Positions 8,186 through 17,430 are shown, counted from the stretch's first letter. The stretch: DNA of 64,000 nt from CADEDH01 sp050330635 (GCA_050330635.1 JBHJNQ010000046.1:1-64000), one strand, 5' to 3'. Numbers and translations are program-made. Notes: a model not told the origin generated them from the sequence alone.

Positions 8186-8422
8186 GACCCGATCGTCAAG
8201 ATGATGGGGCTCGGCCTGGCCACGGCCATCCTCGTCGACGCCACCATCGTGCGGGTCGTGCTCGTACCGGCCACCATGACCCTCGTGGGCAACGCCAACT
8301 GGTGGCTGCCCGGATGGCTCGACCGGGTGCTGCCGACCGTCGACATCGACGGGCACTCGGTCCTGCCGCCCGACGCCGGGCCCGGGATTGCCGAGCGGCC
8401 GGAACTGGTCGAGGCGGTCTAG
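8186..8422 (+). pseudogene. C-terminal fragment of MMPL-family transporter
   Basis: DPIVKMMGLGLATAILVDAT and VRVVLVPATMTLVGNANWWL are the signature of the last transmembrane helices and tail of MMPL (RND-type) lipid transporters of actinobacteria. Only about 75 residues remain, ending at a stop at 8420-8422. Homology begins exactly where the LuxR-fragment homology on the other strand ends. Confidence 0.65.
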
Positions 8423-8454
8423 CTGGGGTCTAGCTGGCACCAGGGTCGGGGTCG

Positions 8455-9630
8455 TCAGGTGCACGCCCCCGACGACGTCGACGGGTCGCGGGGATCGCCG
8501 AGCAGGTTGACCAGCTCGGCGACGTCGAGGGCGTAGGCGGTGGCCGGTCGGTCGGGGGCGAGGGCGAAGAGCACCCCGACCACCCGACCCGACGGGTCGA
8601 CCACCGCGCTGCCCGAGTCGCCGCTGCGGACCTCGGCGGCCAGGATGAGAATCTCGCGGCTGGCCACGCTCCGATCGTAGATGTCACGCCCCACGGCGAT
8701 CTGGTGATCGGCGATCACGGCCGGTGCTATCCGCAGATGGTCCTGACCGCCGGGGAAACCGAACACCGCCGCCTCGGTGCCGTCCTCGGCCGGGCCGAGG
8801 GGTAGCGACGGGCGGGTCAGCCCGGGAACCCGGAGAAGGGCCAGGTCGGTGCCGACGTCGATGGCCACCAGCTCGGCGTCGAGGCGACTCCCGCCGCCGT
8901 CGAGCACCACCTCTATCGTCTCGCTCCCGGCCACGACGTGGGCATTGGTGGCCACCAGCTCGGTCTCGACGACGAACCCGCTTCCCTCCCGGATCCCGCC
9001 GCAACCGCGAGTCTCGATGTTCATCGTCGACGGCGCCACGCGGTCGACCACCTCGCGCGACAACCCCAGCTGCTCCGGGGGCGGACCGACCTGGGGGGCG
9101 GCCCGCAGATCGTCGAACACCTCGGGGAAGCCGAAGTCGGTGACCTGCTGGCCGAGATCCCGCACCGAGGCGGGCACCGGCGGAGAGTACTCGTCGATGG
9201 CCGACACGATGGTGGAACCGCGGGCCAGCCGGGCCGGTGTGCCCGGCATCATGGTCAGGGTCGGCAGCGACAGCCACACCACGATGAGCACCACGGAGAC
9301 ACCGGCGACGGCACCGGCAGCCCGGTCGGCGCTCTGCAGACCATCGGGCAGGGTTCGCCGCAACCGGTCGCCGATGCTCAGCCCGATCGTCTGACCGACG
9401 ACGGCGCAGAAGGCGACGACCGCCACCGCCGCCAGCAGGCGGATGAACGCATCCTGGTTCTCCACGAGCTCCACGGCGGGCCCGGCCAGGCGGGTGGCGA
9501 CGAACAGACCGACACCCAGCCCGAGCCACGACCACGCCCGGGTCAGCAGGCCGAGCCGGGAGCCGCCGAGGGCGGCGGCGACGATCACCAGGAAGAGACC
9601 GACGTCGAGGAGGGTCACCGCGAGGCCCAC
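8455..9630 (-). CDS. marP: MarP-type membrane-anchored periplasmic serine protease
   Basis: A 391-residue protein with an N-terminal CvpA-like region of four transmembrane helices (about residues 1-125) followed by a trypsin-like protease domain. The triad is His231 (TNAHVVAG), Asp262 (GTDLALL) and Ser339 (RSGDSGSAV). Two cysteines, Cys210 and Cys390, sit where the mycobacterial MarP disulfide that locks the active site is found. In Mycobacterium tuberculosis MarP protects against acid and cleaves the peptidoglycan hydrolase RipA in the periplasm; the same role is inferred here. Length and architecture are complete. Downstream are the MMPL/LuxR fragments; upstream is a roughly 290-bp gap in which I see no gene. 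Confidence 0.88.
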   Translation of the reverse strand: MGLAVTLLDVGLFLVIVAAALGGSRLGLLTRAWSWLGLGVGLFVATRLAGPAVELVENQDAFIRLLAAVAVVAFCAVVGQTIGLSIGDRLRRTLPDGLQSADRAAGAVAGVSVVLIVVWLSLPTLTMMPGTPARLARGSTIVSAIDEYSPPVPASVRDLGQQVTDFGFPEVFDDLRAAPQVGPPPEQLGLSREVVDRVAPSTMNIETRGCGGIREGSGFVVETELVATNAHVVAGSETIEVVLDGGGSRLDAELVAIDVGTDLALLRVPGLTRPSLPLGPAEDGTEAAVFGFPGGQDHLRIAPAVIADHQIAVGRDIYDRSVASREILILAAEVRSGDSGSAVVDPSGRVVGVLFALAPDRPATAYALDVAELVNLLGDPRDPSTSSGACT

Positions 9631-9920
9631 CGGTCATCGTGGGCGGAGGCGGCCGAGGTCGTGCCCCCTGGGGCCAGCCCGCCGCCGGTTCTGTTCGTGA
9701 GCCCGCCTGTGCGCCCGTTCATGAGTCCGCCTCGAGTCCGCCGATGCCCCATCATGCCCGCCCCGACGGGAGGGGACGTCGCGGTACCGAGTCGACCCAA
9801 CCGGCAGGTCCGACGTGGGGTGGACCCGGCGCGGTCGAGTGGGGTCGCCGCGTCGAGCGGTTGGACGGACGTCGACAGGGTAGACCGTTCGGACCACAAC
9901 GCTTGGCGAAGGACTCCACC

Positions 9921-10157
9921 ATGACGACCAATGAACGACCAGCCGACGAAGCCACAAGCTCCGAGGTCGGCGACGACGACGGACACAACCCCGACAAGGC
10001 GAAGGGCGACGATCAGGGGGGCTCCTTCGAGATCAACGACGCTGCGCCCAACGAGTCCGATGAGGAGGAGAAGGACGGCGTGCACAGCCGCTCCGGTGAT
10101 CGCCTACAGGGAGGGTCGTGGCAGATCAACGAGAACACCAAGGAGCACGAGGGGTAG
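9921..10157 (+). CDS. Small acidic protein with duplicated GGS-[FW]-x-IN motif
   Basis: A 78-residue, very hydrophilic protein rich in Asp, Glu, Lys and Asn, with no Cys and no membrane segment. It carries the same short motif twice: DQGGSFEINDAAPN (about residues 31-44) and LQGGSWQINENTKEHEG at the C-terminus. ATG 9921 follows GAAGGACTCC, a plausible ribosome-binding site. The duplicated motif in a disordered acidic background could be a ligand or peptide-binding repeat, or a leader/core arrangement, but I do not recognise the family. It is divergent from marP. Confidence 0.55.
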   Translation: MTTNERPADEATSSEVGDDDGHNPDKAKGDDQGGSFEINDAAPNESDEEEKDGVHSRSGDRLQGGSWQINENTKEHEG

Positions 10158-10497
10158 CACGCCCGAGCCCGATCGGGCCGAGGCCGCCGGGATAGCGTCG
10201 GCTCGCTGGCGCCGACGGGCATGGAGAACGACCTGGAACCTGGGACGGGGTTGCGTCCCACCTCGATCCGGGCGTTGCGTTCCCTGTCCCCACGTCGCTC
10301 CCCTGCTGGCCGTCTACCTCGACGGCGGGCTCTACCAGCGGGTCCGGCCCCGGTTCCGGGAGATGGGGCGCCCGGTGGGGGCTAAACTCGAACGCCTGGC
10401 GTCGGGCCTGGTGGCGCAACCCCGAGCCGGGTGCCGACGACCGGCGGGCCGGCCCCGAGCCTGGCCGGGCAGGGACGCCCCACCGTAGGCTCCGGCC
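10158..10497. other. Intergenic stretch without a convincing gene
   Basis: This 340-bp stretch separates the small acidic protein from the carboxyltransferase operon. Frames are open because of high GC, and short protein-like pieces occur (PLLAVYLDGGLYQRVRPRF in one frame, NAWRRAWWRNPEPGADDRRA in another). They do not join into one frame and I recognise no family. It must contain the promoter of the downstream operon; no clear -35/-10 pair stands out. Confidence 0.5.
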
Positions 10498-12060
10498 ATG
10501 AGCTGGCAGAGCGAGCTGGATGAACTGCACCGTCGACGGGCCCTGGCCGAGGCGATGGGTGGTCCCGACTCGGTCGCCTTCCACCACGGGCGGGGGAAGC
10601 TGACGATCCGGGAGCGCATCGACCGCCTCGAGGACCCCGGCACCTTCCACGAGGTCGGGGCCCTCACCGGGGCCCCGACGTGGGACGGCGACGGCCAACT
10701 CGCCGCCCTCCAGCCGTCACCGGTGGTGATGGGCACGGTCCGCCTCGACGGCCGCAAGGTCACCGTCGCCGGCGGCGACTTCACCATTCGGGGCGGGGCG
10801 GGCGACGCCGGCGAGCGGACCCTGACGACGAAGTGGTCGTGGATCTACCGGCACTCGCTCGACCACCGCCTGCCCCACGTCCGCCTCCTCGACTCCGCCG
10901 GGGGAAGTGTCAAGACATTCGAGAAACTGGGCCGCACCTACGTCTCCCAGACCGACGACATGTATCTGTCGACCCGCCTCATGCAGCGGGTGCCGGTGGT
11001 GAGCGCCGTGCTGGGCTCGGTGGGGGGCCTGCCCGCCGTCGACGCCTGCTTCAGCCACTTCTCGGTCATGGTCAAGGGCATCAGCCAGCTCTTCGTCGGC
11101 GGCCCACCGGTGGTCAAGGCCGCCCTCGGTCTCGACATCACCAAGGAAGACCTGGGGGACGAGCGGACCCAGATCCCCAACGGGGTCATCGACAACTTGG
11201 CCGACAGCGAGGAGGAGGCCTTCGACCAGATCCGCCGGTTCCTGTCCTACCTCCCGGCGAGCGTGTGGGATATGGCGCCCCGGACCGAGCCGGACGACCC
11301 GCCCGACCGGCGGGAGCAACGCCTCCTCGAGGTCATCCCCCGCAACCGGCGCCGCATCTACGACCCCTACGAGATCCTCGACGCCGTCGTCGACCGCGGG
11401 TCGTTCTTCGAGATCTCACCCCACGCCGGACGGTCGCACATCACCGGCCTGGCCCGGGTCGACGGCTATCCCGTCGGGGTCATGATCAACGACCCCAAGG
11501 TGCTCGGTGGCGGCATGGACCTCGTGGCCGGGCAGAAGGCCATGCGCCTCGTCCAGCTGTGCGACACGTTCCACCTCCCGTACGCCTGGCTCGTCGACGC
11601 CCCCGGCCTGGCCGTCGGCCCCGAGCACGAGACGGCCGGGGCCGTGCGCTACGGGGCCCGGGTGGCGTCGGCCTTCGCCGCCTCGTCGATGCCGATGATC
11701 GCCTTCCTCATGCGCCAGTGCTACGGGGTGGGCGGCGCCCTCCACTGGCGGCCCTACGACATGTACCGCCGCTACGCCTGGCCGTCGGCCCACTGGGGCT
11801 CCATGCACATCGAGGGCGGGGCCAACGCCGCCTACCGGCGGGAGATCGACGACGCCGACGACCCGGCGGCCAAGCGGGCCGAGATCGAGGCCCGCCTCCA
11901 GGAGCTGGCCTCGCCGCTGAGAACGGCGCACGCCTTCGACATCGAGGAGATCATCGATCCTCGCGACACGCGGCCACTGTTGGCCGAGTTCGTGGAGGAC
12001 GCCCAACCGGTGCTGCGAACCCAGCTCGGTCCGACAGCGGGGGCCAGCTACCTGCCCTGA
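10498..12060 (+). CDS. Acyl-CoA carboxylase carboxyltransferase (beta) subunit, copy 1
   Basis: A 520-residue biotin-dependent carboxyltransferase of the PccB/MccB/AccD type with two crotonase-like halves. The N-half shows RLLDSAGGSVKTFEKLGRTY (acyl-CoA site) and GLPAVDACFSHFSVMVKG; the C-half shows GYPVGVMINDPK and the long helical IEGGANAAYRREID region. Such subunits transfer CO2 from carboxybiotin to an acyl-CoA and need a biotin carboxylase/BCCP subunit, which is not encoded nearby. The oxyanion-hole region reads GGS rather than the usual GGAR, and the C-half has GLAVGPEHE, so the substrate is not standard acetyl- or propionyl-CoA. First gene of a set with the second copy 125 bp downstream, to which it is clearly paralogous. 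Confidence 0.88.
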   Translation: MSWQSELDELHRRRALAEAMGGPDSVAFHHGRGKLTIRERIDRLEDPGTFHEVGALTGAPTWDGDGQLAALQPSPVVMGTVRLDGRKVTVAGGDFTIRGGAGDAGERTLTTKWSWIYRHSLDHRLPHVRLLDSAGGSVKTFEKLGRTYVSQTDDMYLSTRLMQRVPVVSAVLGSVGGLPAVDACFSHFSVMVKGISQLFVGGPPVVKAALGLDITKEDLGDERTQIPNGVIDNLADSEEEAFDQIRRFLSYLPASVWDMAPRTEPDDPPDRREQRLLEVIPRNRRRIYDPYEILDAVVDRGSFFEISPHAGRSHITGLARVDGYPVGVMINDPKVLGGGMDLVAGQKAMRLVQLCDTFHLPYAWLVDAPGLAVGPEHETAGAVRYGARVASAFAASSMPMIAFLMRQCYGVGGALHWRPYDMYRRYAWPSAHWGSMHIEGGANAAYRREIDDADDPAAKRAEIEARLQELASPLRTAHAFDIEEIIDPRDTRPLLAEFVEDAQPVLRTQLGPTAGASYLP

Positions 12061-12185
12061 GTGGGGATTGGAGCGGCACCCGGTGCCTCATCCACCAACC
12101 GGCAACTGGGCTCACCACCGCTGTCACCACTACGCTGCGGCGCGAACGGGCCCGGGCCCGACCGACGATCCGGGGGAACAGAGCA

Positions 12186-13787
12186 GTGCCAATCGATCCG
12201 TCGCGCGAGAGCTGGAAGCCAGGAATGGGCTGGGAGGAGGCGGTCGACGAGCTGGCCTATCTCCGCTCGCTGGCCAACGAGATGGGCGGCGCCGAACGGG
12301 TCAAACGTCAACACGACGGCGGCCGCTACACGGTGCGGGAGCGGATCGACAAGATGACCGACCCCGGCACCTTCGTCGAGATGGGTCAGCTCATGGGAGG
12401 CGCCACCTACGACCGGAACGGCAACCTCGTCGACTTCACCCCCGGTGGCTACGTGATGGGCCTGGCCGAGATCGACGGGCGCCCGATCGCCATCGGTGGT
12501 GACGACTTCACCCTCTCCGGCGGCAGCCCCCACAACGTCCACAAGATGCCGCATCAGTTCGTGCAGCCCCTCGCCCTGCAGTACGGCATCCCCTACGTCC
12601 AGCTGCGGGAGGGCGTTGGTCACAGCTCCAAGTCCGACGAGGAGTCGGGACGGATGGCCCTGCCCCAGGGCGATCTGTGGCACCAGGGCGTCGAACTGCT
12701 GGCCAGGGTACCGGTGGTGTCGGGGATCCTCGGCTCCACCGCCGGGTGGCCGGCGGCGGCCGCCCTGATGGCCCACTTCACCGTCATGGTCAAGGGCAAC
12801 GCCCAGGTCTTCCCGTCCGGGCCCCCCGTCGTGGAGCGGGCCATCGGCGAGACCCTCGACAAGGAGGCACTGGGCGGCACCCGGATGCACGTCCACACCA
12901 GCGGCCAGGTCGACAACGAGGCCGAAGACGAGGACGACGCCTTCGACCAGATCCGGCGTTTCCTGTCGTTCGTGCCCGACACGACCAACGACGTGGCGGC
13001 CCGGGTCGAGACCGGCGACCCACCCGACCGACGGCCCGAGCAGCTCCTGAACATCATCCCCACCAACCGGCGCCGGGGCTACGACATGCGCACGCTGATC
13101 TCCCTCGTCGTCGACAACGGCGACTTCTTCGAGATGCGGCGCCACTACGCCGGGGCCGTCATCACCGCCTTCGCCCGCCTCGACGGCTACAGCGTCGGCG
13201 TCCTGGCCAGCGACCCGATGAAGCTGGCCGGGGCCATGGACGGCGACGGGGCCGACAAGTACGCCCACTTCGTCGACCTGTGCGACGCCTTCAACCTCCC
13301 CGTCGTGATCTTCCTCGACATGCCGGGCTTCATGCTCGGCTCCGACGCCGAACGCAAGGCCACCATGCGCCGGGGGGTCCGGGCCCTGATCGCTTCGGCC
13401 GAGGCCAAGGTGCCGAAGGTCGAGTTCAACGTGCGCAAGGCCTACGGGGTGGCGGCCGACGCCCCCAACAGCCTCGGCCTCCCCGACGGCCTCAACCTCC
13501 GTTTCGGGTGGCCGGCCGGCGAGTGGGGCGGCATCCCCATCGAGGGTGGCGTGGCCGCCGCCTACCGCCGAGAGATCGCCGCCGCCCCCGACCCCGAGGC
13601 CCACCGCGAAGCGATCGAGCAACGCCTGCTGCGCATGCGCTCCCCCATCAAGGCGGCCCAGAGCGGCGACGTCGTCGACCTCATCGACCCCCGCGACACC
13701 CGCCGCCTGGCCTGCACCTTCGTCAGGCTGGCCCAGCCGATGCTGCACCGCCTGGCCCAGCGACCGAAGCGTGCGGTCCGGCCGTGA
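12186..13787 (+). CDS. Acyl-CoA carboxylase carboxyltransferase (beta) subunit, copy 2
   Basis: A 533-residue paralogue of the preceding gene; they share, for example, DAFDQIRRFLSF and DPPDRR. The start is GTG 12186 (PIDPSRESWKPG) behind GGGGGAACAG. Two carboxyltransferase halves are present: YVQLREGVGHSSKSDEESG near residue 140, and GYSVGVLASDPMKLAGAMDG near 340 with the FLDMPGFMLGSDAERK oxyanion region. The two copies may form a mixed hexamer or act on different acyl-CoAs. It sits 10 bp before a CoA transferase gene, which suggests a pathway that first makes a CoA thioester and then carboxylates it (as in branched-chain, terpenoid or acetone-type catabolism). This is an inference from neighbours only. 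Confidence 0.88.
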   Translation: MPIDPSRESWKPGMGWEEAVDELAYLRSLANEMGGAERVKRQHDGGRYTVRERIDKMTDPGTFVEMGQLMGGATYDRNGNLVDFTPGGYVMGLAEIDGRPIAIGGDDFTLSGGSPHNVHKMPHQFVQPLALQYGIPYVQLREGVGHSSKSDEESGRMALPQGDLWHQGVELLARVPVVSGILGSTAGWPAAAALMAHFTVMVKGNAQVFPSGPPVVERAIGETLDKEALGGTRMHVHTSGQVDNEAEDEDDAFDQIRRFLSFVPDTTNDVAARVETGDPPDRRPEQLLNIIPTNRRRGYDMRTLISLVVDNGDFFEMRRHYAGAVITAFARLDGYSVGVLASDPMKLAGAMDGDGADKYAHFVDLCDAFNLPVVIFLDMPGFMLGSDAERKATMRRGVRALIASAEAKVPKVEFNVRKAYGVAADAPNSLGLPDGLNLRFGWPAGEWGGIPIEGGVAAAYRREIAAAPDPEAHREAIEQRLLRMRSPIKAAQSGDVVDLIDPRDTRRLACTFVRLAQPMLHRLAQRPKRAVRP

Positions 13788-13797
13788 CCGGCCCTGG

Positions 13798-16185
13798 ATG
13801 AGGCCGTTCCACGCCCTCGAGGTCGTCGAGGTCGCCGGGTCGATCGCCGGCGCCTACTGTGGCAAGCTCTTCGCCGACCACGGCGCCACCGTCACCCTCG
13901 TCGGCCCCTCGGCCCTGAGCGAGGCGGAGGCCGGCTACCTCCACCAGGGCAAGGCCACGGCCCCCGACCTCGATCCCGCCCTCCTGGCCCGGGCCGACGT
14001 CGTCATCGAGAGCACCGCCGACCGGCCCCTCGAACCGTTGACCGGCCTGAGTGACACCGTGGTGCGGGTGCAGGTCTCACCGTTCGGGTCGACGGGCCCC
14101 TACGCCTCATGGCGGAGCAGTGACCTCATCGACTACGCCCTGAGCGGCCACCAGTACCTCTACGGGGACCCCGAACGTGAACCGCTCCGGGGACCCCCCA
14201 ACCAGCCCCGCTACGCCAGCGCCCTCTTCGCCTTCATCGGGGCCATGGTCGCCCTCCTCGAACGAGAGCGCAGCGGCTCGGGCCAGACGGTAGAGGTCGA
14301 CCATCTGGCGACCATGGCCGTCCTCCACCAGTTCACCCTCCTGCGCTACACGATCGGCGGCGACGTGCTGCGCCGCATGGGTAACCGCTTCACCGGCCAG
14401 GGACACCCCAACGGCATCTTTCCCTGCGCCGACGGATGGGTCTCGATCGCCGCCCCGGCCAGCGACCAGATCGAACGCCTGCTCGGCGTGAGCGGCCTCG
14501 ACCACCTGCTGGAACGACCCGACATCTCGTCGCCCATGGACTTCCAGACCTCGCCCCACGTGCTCGACGAGGCGCTGCTTCCCTGGCTGGCTGCGCAGCC
14601 CGTGGCCGACGTCGTCGAGTTGCTGCAGGCGGTGCGGGTACCGGCCGCCCCGACCACCACCATGGAGCGCCTCCTCGACGATCCCCAGCTCGCGGCCCGC
14701 CACTACTGGACCACCACCGACGACGGGCACCGCGTACCCGGCCGTCCGTTCCGCCTGAGCGGTCATCCGTGGCGGGCGACGGGCGCCCGCACCGATCGCT
14801 CCGACCCCGGGTGGTTGCACTCGACGCCGAGCGACGACCGGTCCGAGGCGGGGCCCGACGCCGGCCCTCTCGCCGGGCTGCGAGTCCTCGACCTGGCCCG
14901 GGTGTGGGCCGGACCCCTGGCGGCCCGGCTGCTGGCCGAGCTGGGGGCCGATGTGATCTGGGTCGAGGCCCCGTGGTCACGAGGACCGCGCCTGATCCCC
15001 GAGTCGGTGGTCCGGACCGTGCGCTACTACCCGGACGACGACGCCGGAGCCTGCCCCTGGAATCGCAGCGGGCACCTGGTCAAGTACTCGATCGGCAAAC
15101 GATCATCGGCCATCGACCTCGGCACCGGGGCCGGCGTCGCCGCCTTCGAGCGGCTCGTCCCCTGGGCCGATGTGGTGCTCGAGAACTACAGCCCCCGGGT
15201 CATGCCCCAGTTCGGGTTGGGTGAGGAGCGGCTCCACGAGCTGAACCCGGGCCTGGTCTACGTGACCATGCCGGGCTACGGACGATCGGGGCCGGCGGAG
15301 CAGTGGCTCGCCTACGGTTCATCGGTCGACTCCCACGCTGGCCTGTCCCACCTCATCGGCTATCCCGATCAGGTCCCGTGGAAGGGCGGGATCGCCTGGC
15401 CCGACCCGATCGCCGGTCTCCACGCCGTCGGCGCCCTCCTCATCGCCCTGTGGGATCGCGGCGCCGACGGCGGCGGCGGCCTCGGTCAGACGGTCGAAGT
15501 CGCCCAGTTCGAGGCCACCACCGCCGTCGTCGGCGACCAGCTCCTCGCCGCCCAGCTCGCAGCCTCCCCACGTCACGACGAGCCGATGGTGGCCCCGCCA
15601 CCGGCAAGCGAGCGGCCGGCGTCGGGCGGAGACCCCGGCGGAAACGGGGGACCGGGCAACCGCGACGCGCTGCTGGCGCCACAGGGCACCTACCGATGCC
15701 GCGGCGACGACCGCTGGCTGTCGCTGTCGGTACTCGACGACGAGGGGTGGCGGGCCCTGTGCCACCTGGCCGGGCTGCCCGCCGAGTGGGCGGCGTGGAC
15801 GGTGACCGACCGGCGGGACCACCACGACCGAATCGACCACCGACTCGGCCGGTGGACCGCCTATCTCGATCAGGTCGAGACGGCGGAGCTCCTGCAGGAG
15901 CACGGCGTGGCCGCCGGCGCCGTCCACGACGCCGCCGGCGTCCGCAACGACCGCCACCTGCTGGCCCGGGGCGCCTTCGTCACGATCGACCAGCCCGAGT
16001 TCGGCCCCTTCGTCACGCCCGCTCTCCCCCCTCGCCTGTCCCGAACCCCGACTCGGATCCGCGGCCGGGCGCCCCTGCTCGGCGAGCACAACCGCCAGGT
16101 TCTGGCCGATCTGGGTGGCCTCGACGAGGAGGAGATCACGGCCCTGGAGTCGGCCGGCGTGATCGCCGATCGTCCGCCGGGGTAG
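13798..16185 (+). CDS. Double-length CaiB/BaiF-family CoA transferase
   Basis: A 795-residue family III CoA transferase in which two CaiB-like units are fused. The first (residues 1 to about 345) begins FHALEVVEVAGSIAGAYCGK; the second (from about 358) begins LAGLRVLDLARVWAGPLAAR. The catalytic Asp of CaiB enzymes would fall in the VEVDHLATMAV segment of unit 1 and the VEVAQFEATTAV segment of unit 2, so unit 2 has Gln at the corresponding place. A Pro/Gly-rich insert lies near residue 600. These enzymes move CoA between acyl-CoA and a free acid. Start ATG 13798 lies 10 bp after the carboxyltransferase stop, so an operon is likely. Confidence 0.85.
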   Translation: MRPFHALEVVEVAGSIAGAYCGKLFADHGATVTLVGPSALSEAEAGYLHQGKATAPDLDPALLARADVVIESTADRPLEPLTGLSDTVVRVQVSPFGSTGPYASWRSSDLIDYALSGHQYLYGDPEREPLRGPPNQPRYASALFAFIGAMVALLERERSGSGQTVEVDHLATMAVLHQFTLLRYTIGGDVLRRMGNRFTGQGHPNGIFPCADGWVSIAAPASDQIERLLGVSGLDHLLERPDISSPMDFQTSPHVLDEALLPWLAAQPVADVVELLQAVRVPAAPTTTMERLLDDPQLAARHYWTTTDDGHRVPGRPFRLSGHPWRATGARTDRSDPGWLHSTPSDDRSEAGPDAGPLAGLRVLDLARVWAGPLAARLLAELGADVIWVEAPWSRGPRLIPESVVRTVRYYPDDDAGACPWNRSGHLVKYSIGKRSSAIDLGTGAGVAAFERLVPWADVVLENYSPRVMPQFGLGEERLHELNPGLVYVTMPGYGRSGPAEQWLAYGSSVDSHAGLSHLIGYPDQVPWKGGIAWPDPIAGLHAVGALLIALWDRGADGGGGLGQTVEVAQFEATTAVVGDQLLAAQLAASPRHDEPMVAPPPASERPASGGDPGGNGGPGNRDALLAPQGTYRCRGDDRWLSLSVLDDEGWRALCHLAGLPAEWAAWTVTDRRDHHDRIDHRLGRWTAYLDQVETAELLQEHGVAAGAVHDAAGVRNDRHLLARGAFVTIDQPEFGPFVTPALPPRLSRTPTRIRGRAPLLGEHNRQVLADLGGLDEEEITALESAGVIADRPPG

Positions 16186-16225
16186 GCCGGGCGAGGCCTA
16201 CGTGGCAAGGCCGGGCGAGGCCTAC
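16184..16225. repeat. 18-bp direct repeat holding both convergent stop codons
   Basis: AGGCCGGGCGAGGCCTAC occurs at 16184-16201 and again at 16208-16225. Each copy contains AGGCC...GGCCT as a short inverted repeat. The upstream copy includes the last bases of the stop codon of the plus-strand CoA transferase, and the downstream copy includes the stop of the minus-strand CoA transferase. The pair could fold as a bidirectional terminator, or may simply record a small duplication. Confidence 0.6.
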
Positions 16226-17430
16226 CGGTCGGCCGAGTGGAGCACCCCGGCGGCCTCGAGGGCGTCGATCGTGGCGTCGTCGTAGCCGAGCACCTCGGCC
16301 AGGACCTCCCGGTTGTGCTGGCCGAGTGTCGGGGCGTGGATGTCGGGTAGGTCGGGCTGGGCGGAGAACTTGAACGGATACCCGGCCACCACCACCTCGC
16401 CCAGTACCGGGTCGGGTACCCGTCGCACCATCTCCCTCGCCTCGAAGTGGGGGTGGCCCACGGCGTCGGTGGGGTCGAACACCTCGCCCAGTGGCACCCG
16501 GTGCTCCAGGCAGGCCGCCACCAGCGACCCGTTGTCGGGGAACGACAGCAGCCACCCCTGCACGATCGGGATCAGCTCACCCTGGTTGTCGGCCCGATCG
16601 GGGCCGGTGGCGAAGCGGGGGTCGTCGATCAGCTCCGGCCGGCCCATGGCCCGACAGAGGTTGGGCCATTGGCGTTCCAGCACCAGGAGGTACCCGAAAC
16701 CCTGAGGGAGCTCGTAGGTACCGACCGGGCAGTACAGGCCGTGGTGGCGGCCGTAGCGACCGGGCCGCACCGACCGGTCCGACATCTCGTACTGGGCCAT
16801 CTGATCCTGCAGCCCGAACACGACGTCGGCCATGGCCAGGTCGATGTGCTGACCCTCCCCCGTTCGCTCCCGGTGCAGTAGGGCGTAGCCGAGGGCGGCG
16901 AAGCCGTGCACGGCGGTGGAGTTGTCGGCGACGGCGAACCCCACGGGCGTCGGCGGCCCCTGGGGATCGCCCGTCAGCGCCATCACCCCGGCGGTGGCCT
17001 GGATGATCCCGTCGAATCCGGGCCGATCCCACCACGGGCTCGTCCGCCCGTAGGCCGACACCGACACCATGACCAGCGACGGGTTGAGCTTGCGCAGGGC
17101 GTCGTAGTCGAGGCCCCGTCGCTCCAGCACCCCGGCGGCGAAGTTCTCCACCACCACGTCGCAGTGGGGTACCAGGTCCAACAGCGTCCGCATGCCTTCC
17201 GGGGTGTTCCAGTCGAGGCACAGGCTCCGCTTTCCCCGGTTGTTCTGGATGAACACGCTGCTGCGGCCATCCTTCACCCACCGCAGGAGCCGGCTCGGGT
17301 CGCCGTCGGGAGCGAGCTCGATCTTGATGATCTCCGGGCCCAGTTCGGCCAGCAGGCGCGTGATTCCCGCCCCCGCCAGGTACTGCGAGAGGTCGAGGAC
17401 GCGGTAGCCCTCCAACATCGGTCTGGTCAA
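16222..17430 (-). CDS. CaiB/BaiF-family CoA transferase
   Basis: A 402-residue family III CoA transferase of normal length. The N-terminus MLEGYRVLDLSQYLAGAGIT and the nucleotide-CoA region IIKIELAPDGDPSRLL fit the family. The catalytic Asp lies in GQHIDLAMADVVF (about residue 198). ERTGEGQHID and the C-terminal LGQHNREVLAEVLGY are further family signatures. Two starts are possible: TTG 17430 with GGGGGGC at good spacing, or ATG 17418, where homology begins. It converges with the double-length CoA transferase, so two CoA transferases flank the carboxyltransferase set. Confidence 0.87.
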   Translation of the reverse strand: MTRPMLEGYRVLDLSQYLAGAGITRLLAELGPEIIKIELAPDGDPSRLLRWVKDGRSSVFIQNNRGKRSLCLDWNTPEGMRTLLDLVPHCDVVVENFAAGVLERRGLDYDALRKLNPSLVMVSVSAYGRTSPWWDRPGFDGIIQATAGVMALTGDPQGPPTPVGFAVADNSTAVHGFAALGYALLHRERTGEGQHIDLAMADVVFGLQDQMAQYEMSDRSVRPGRYGRHHGLYCPVGTYELPQGFGYLLVLERQWPNLCRAMGRPELIDDPRFATGPDRADNQGELIPIVQGWLLSFPDNGSLVAACLEHRVPLGEVFDPTDAVGHPHFEAREMVRRVPDPVLGEVVVAGYPFKFSAQPDLPDIHAPTLGQHNREVLAEVLGYDDATIDALEAAGVLHSADR

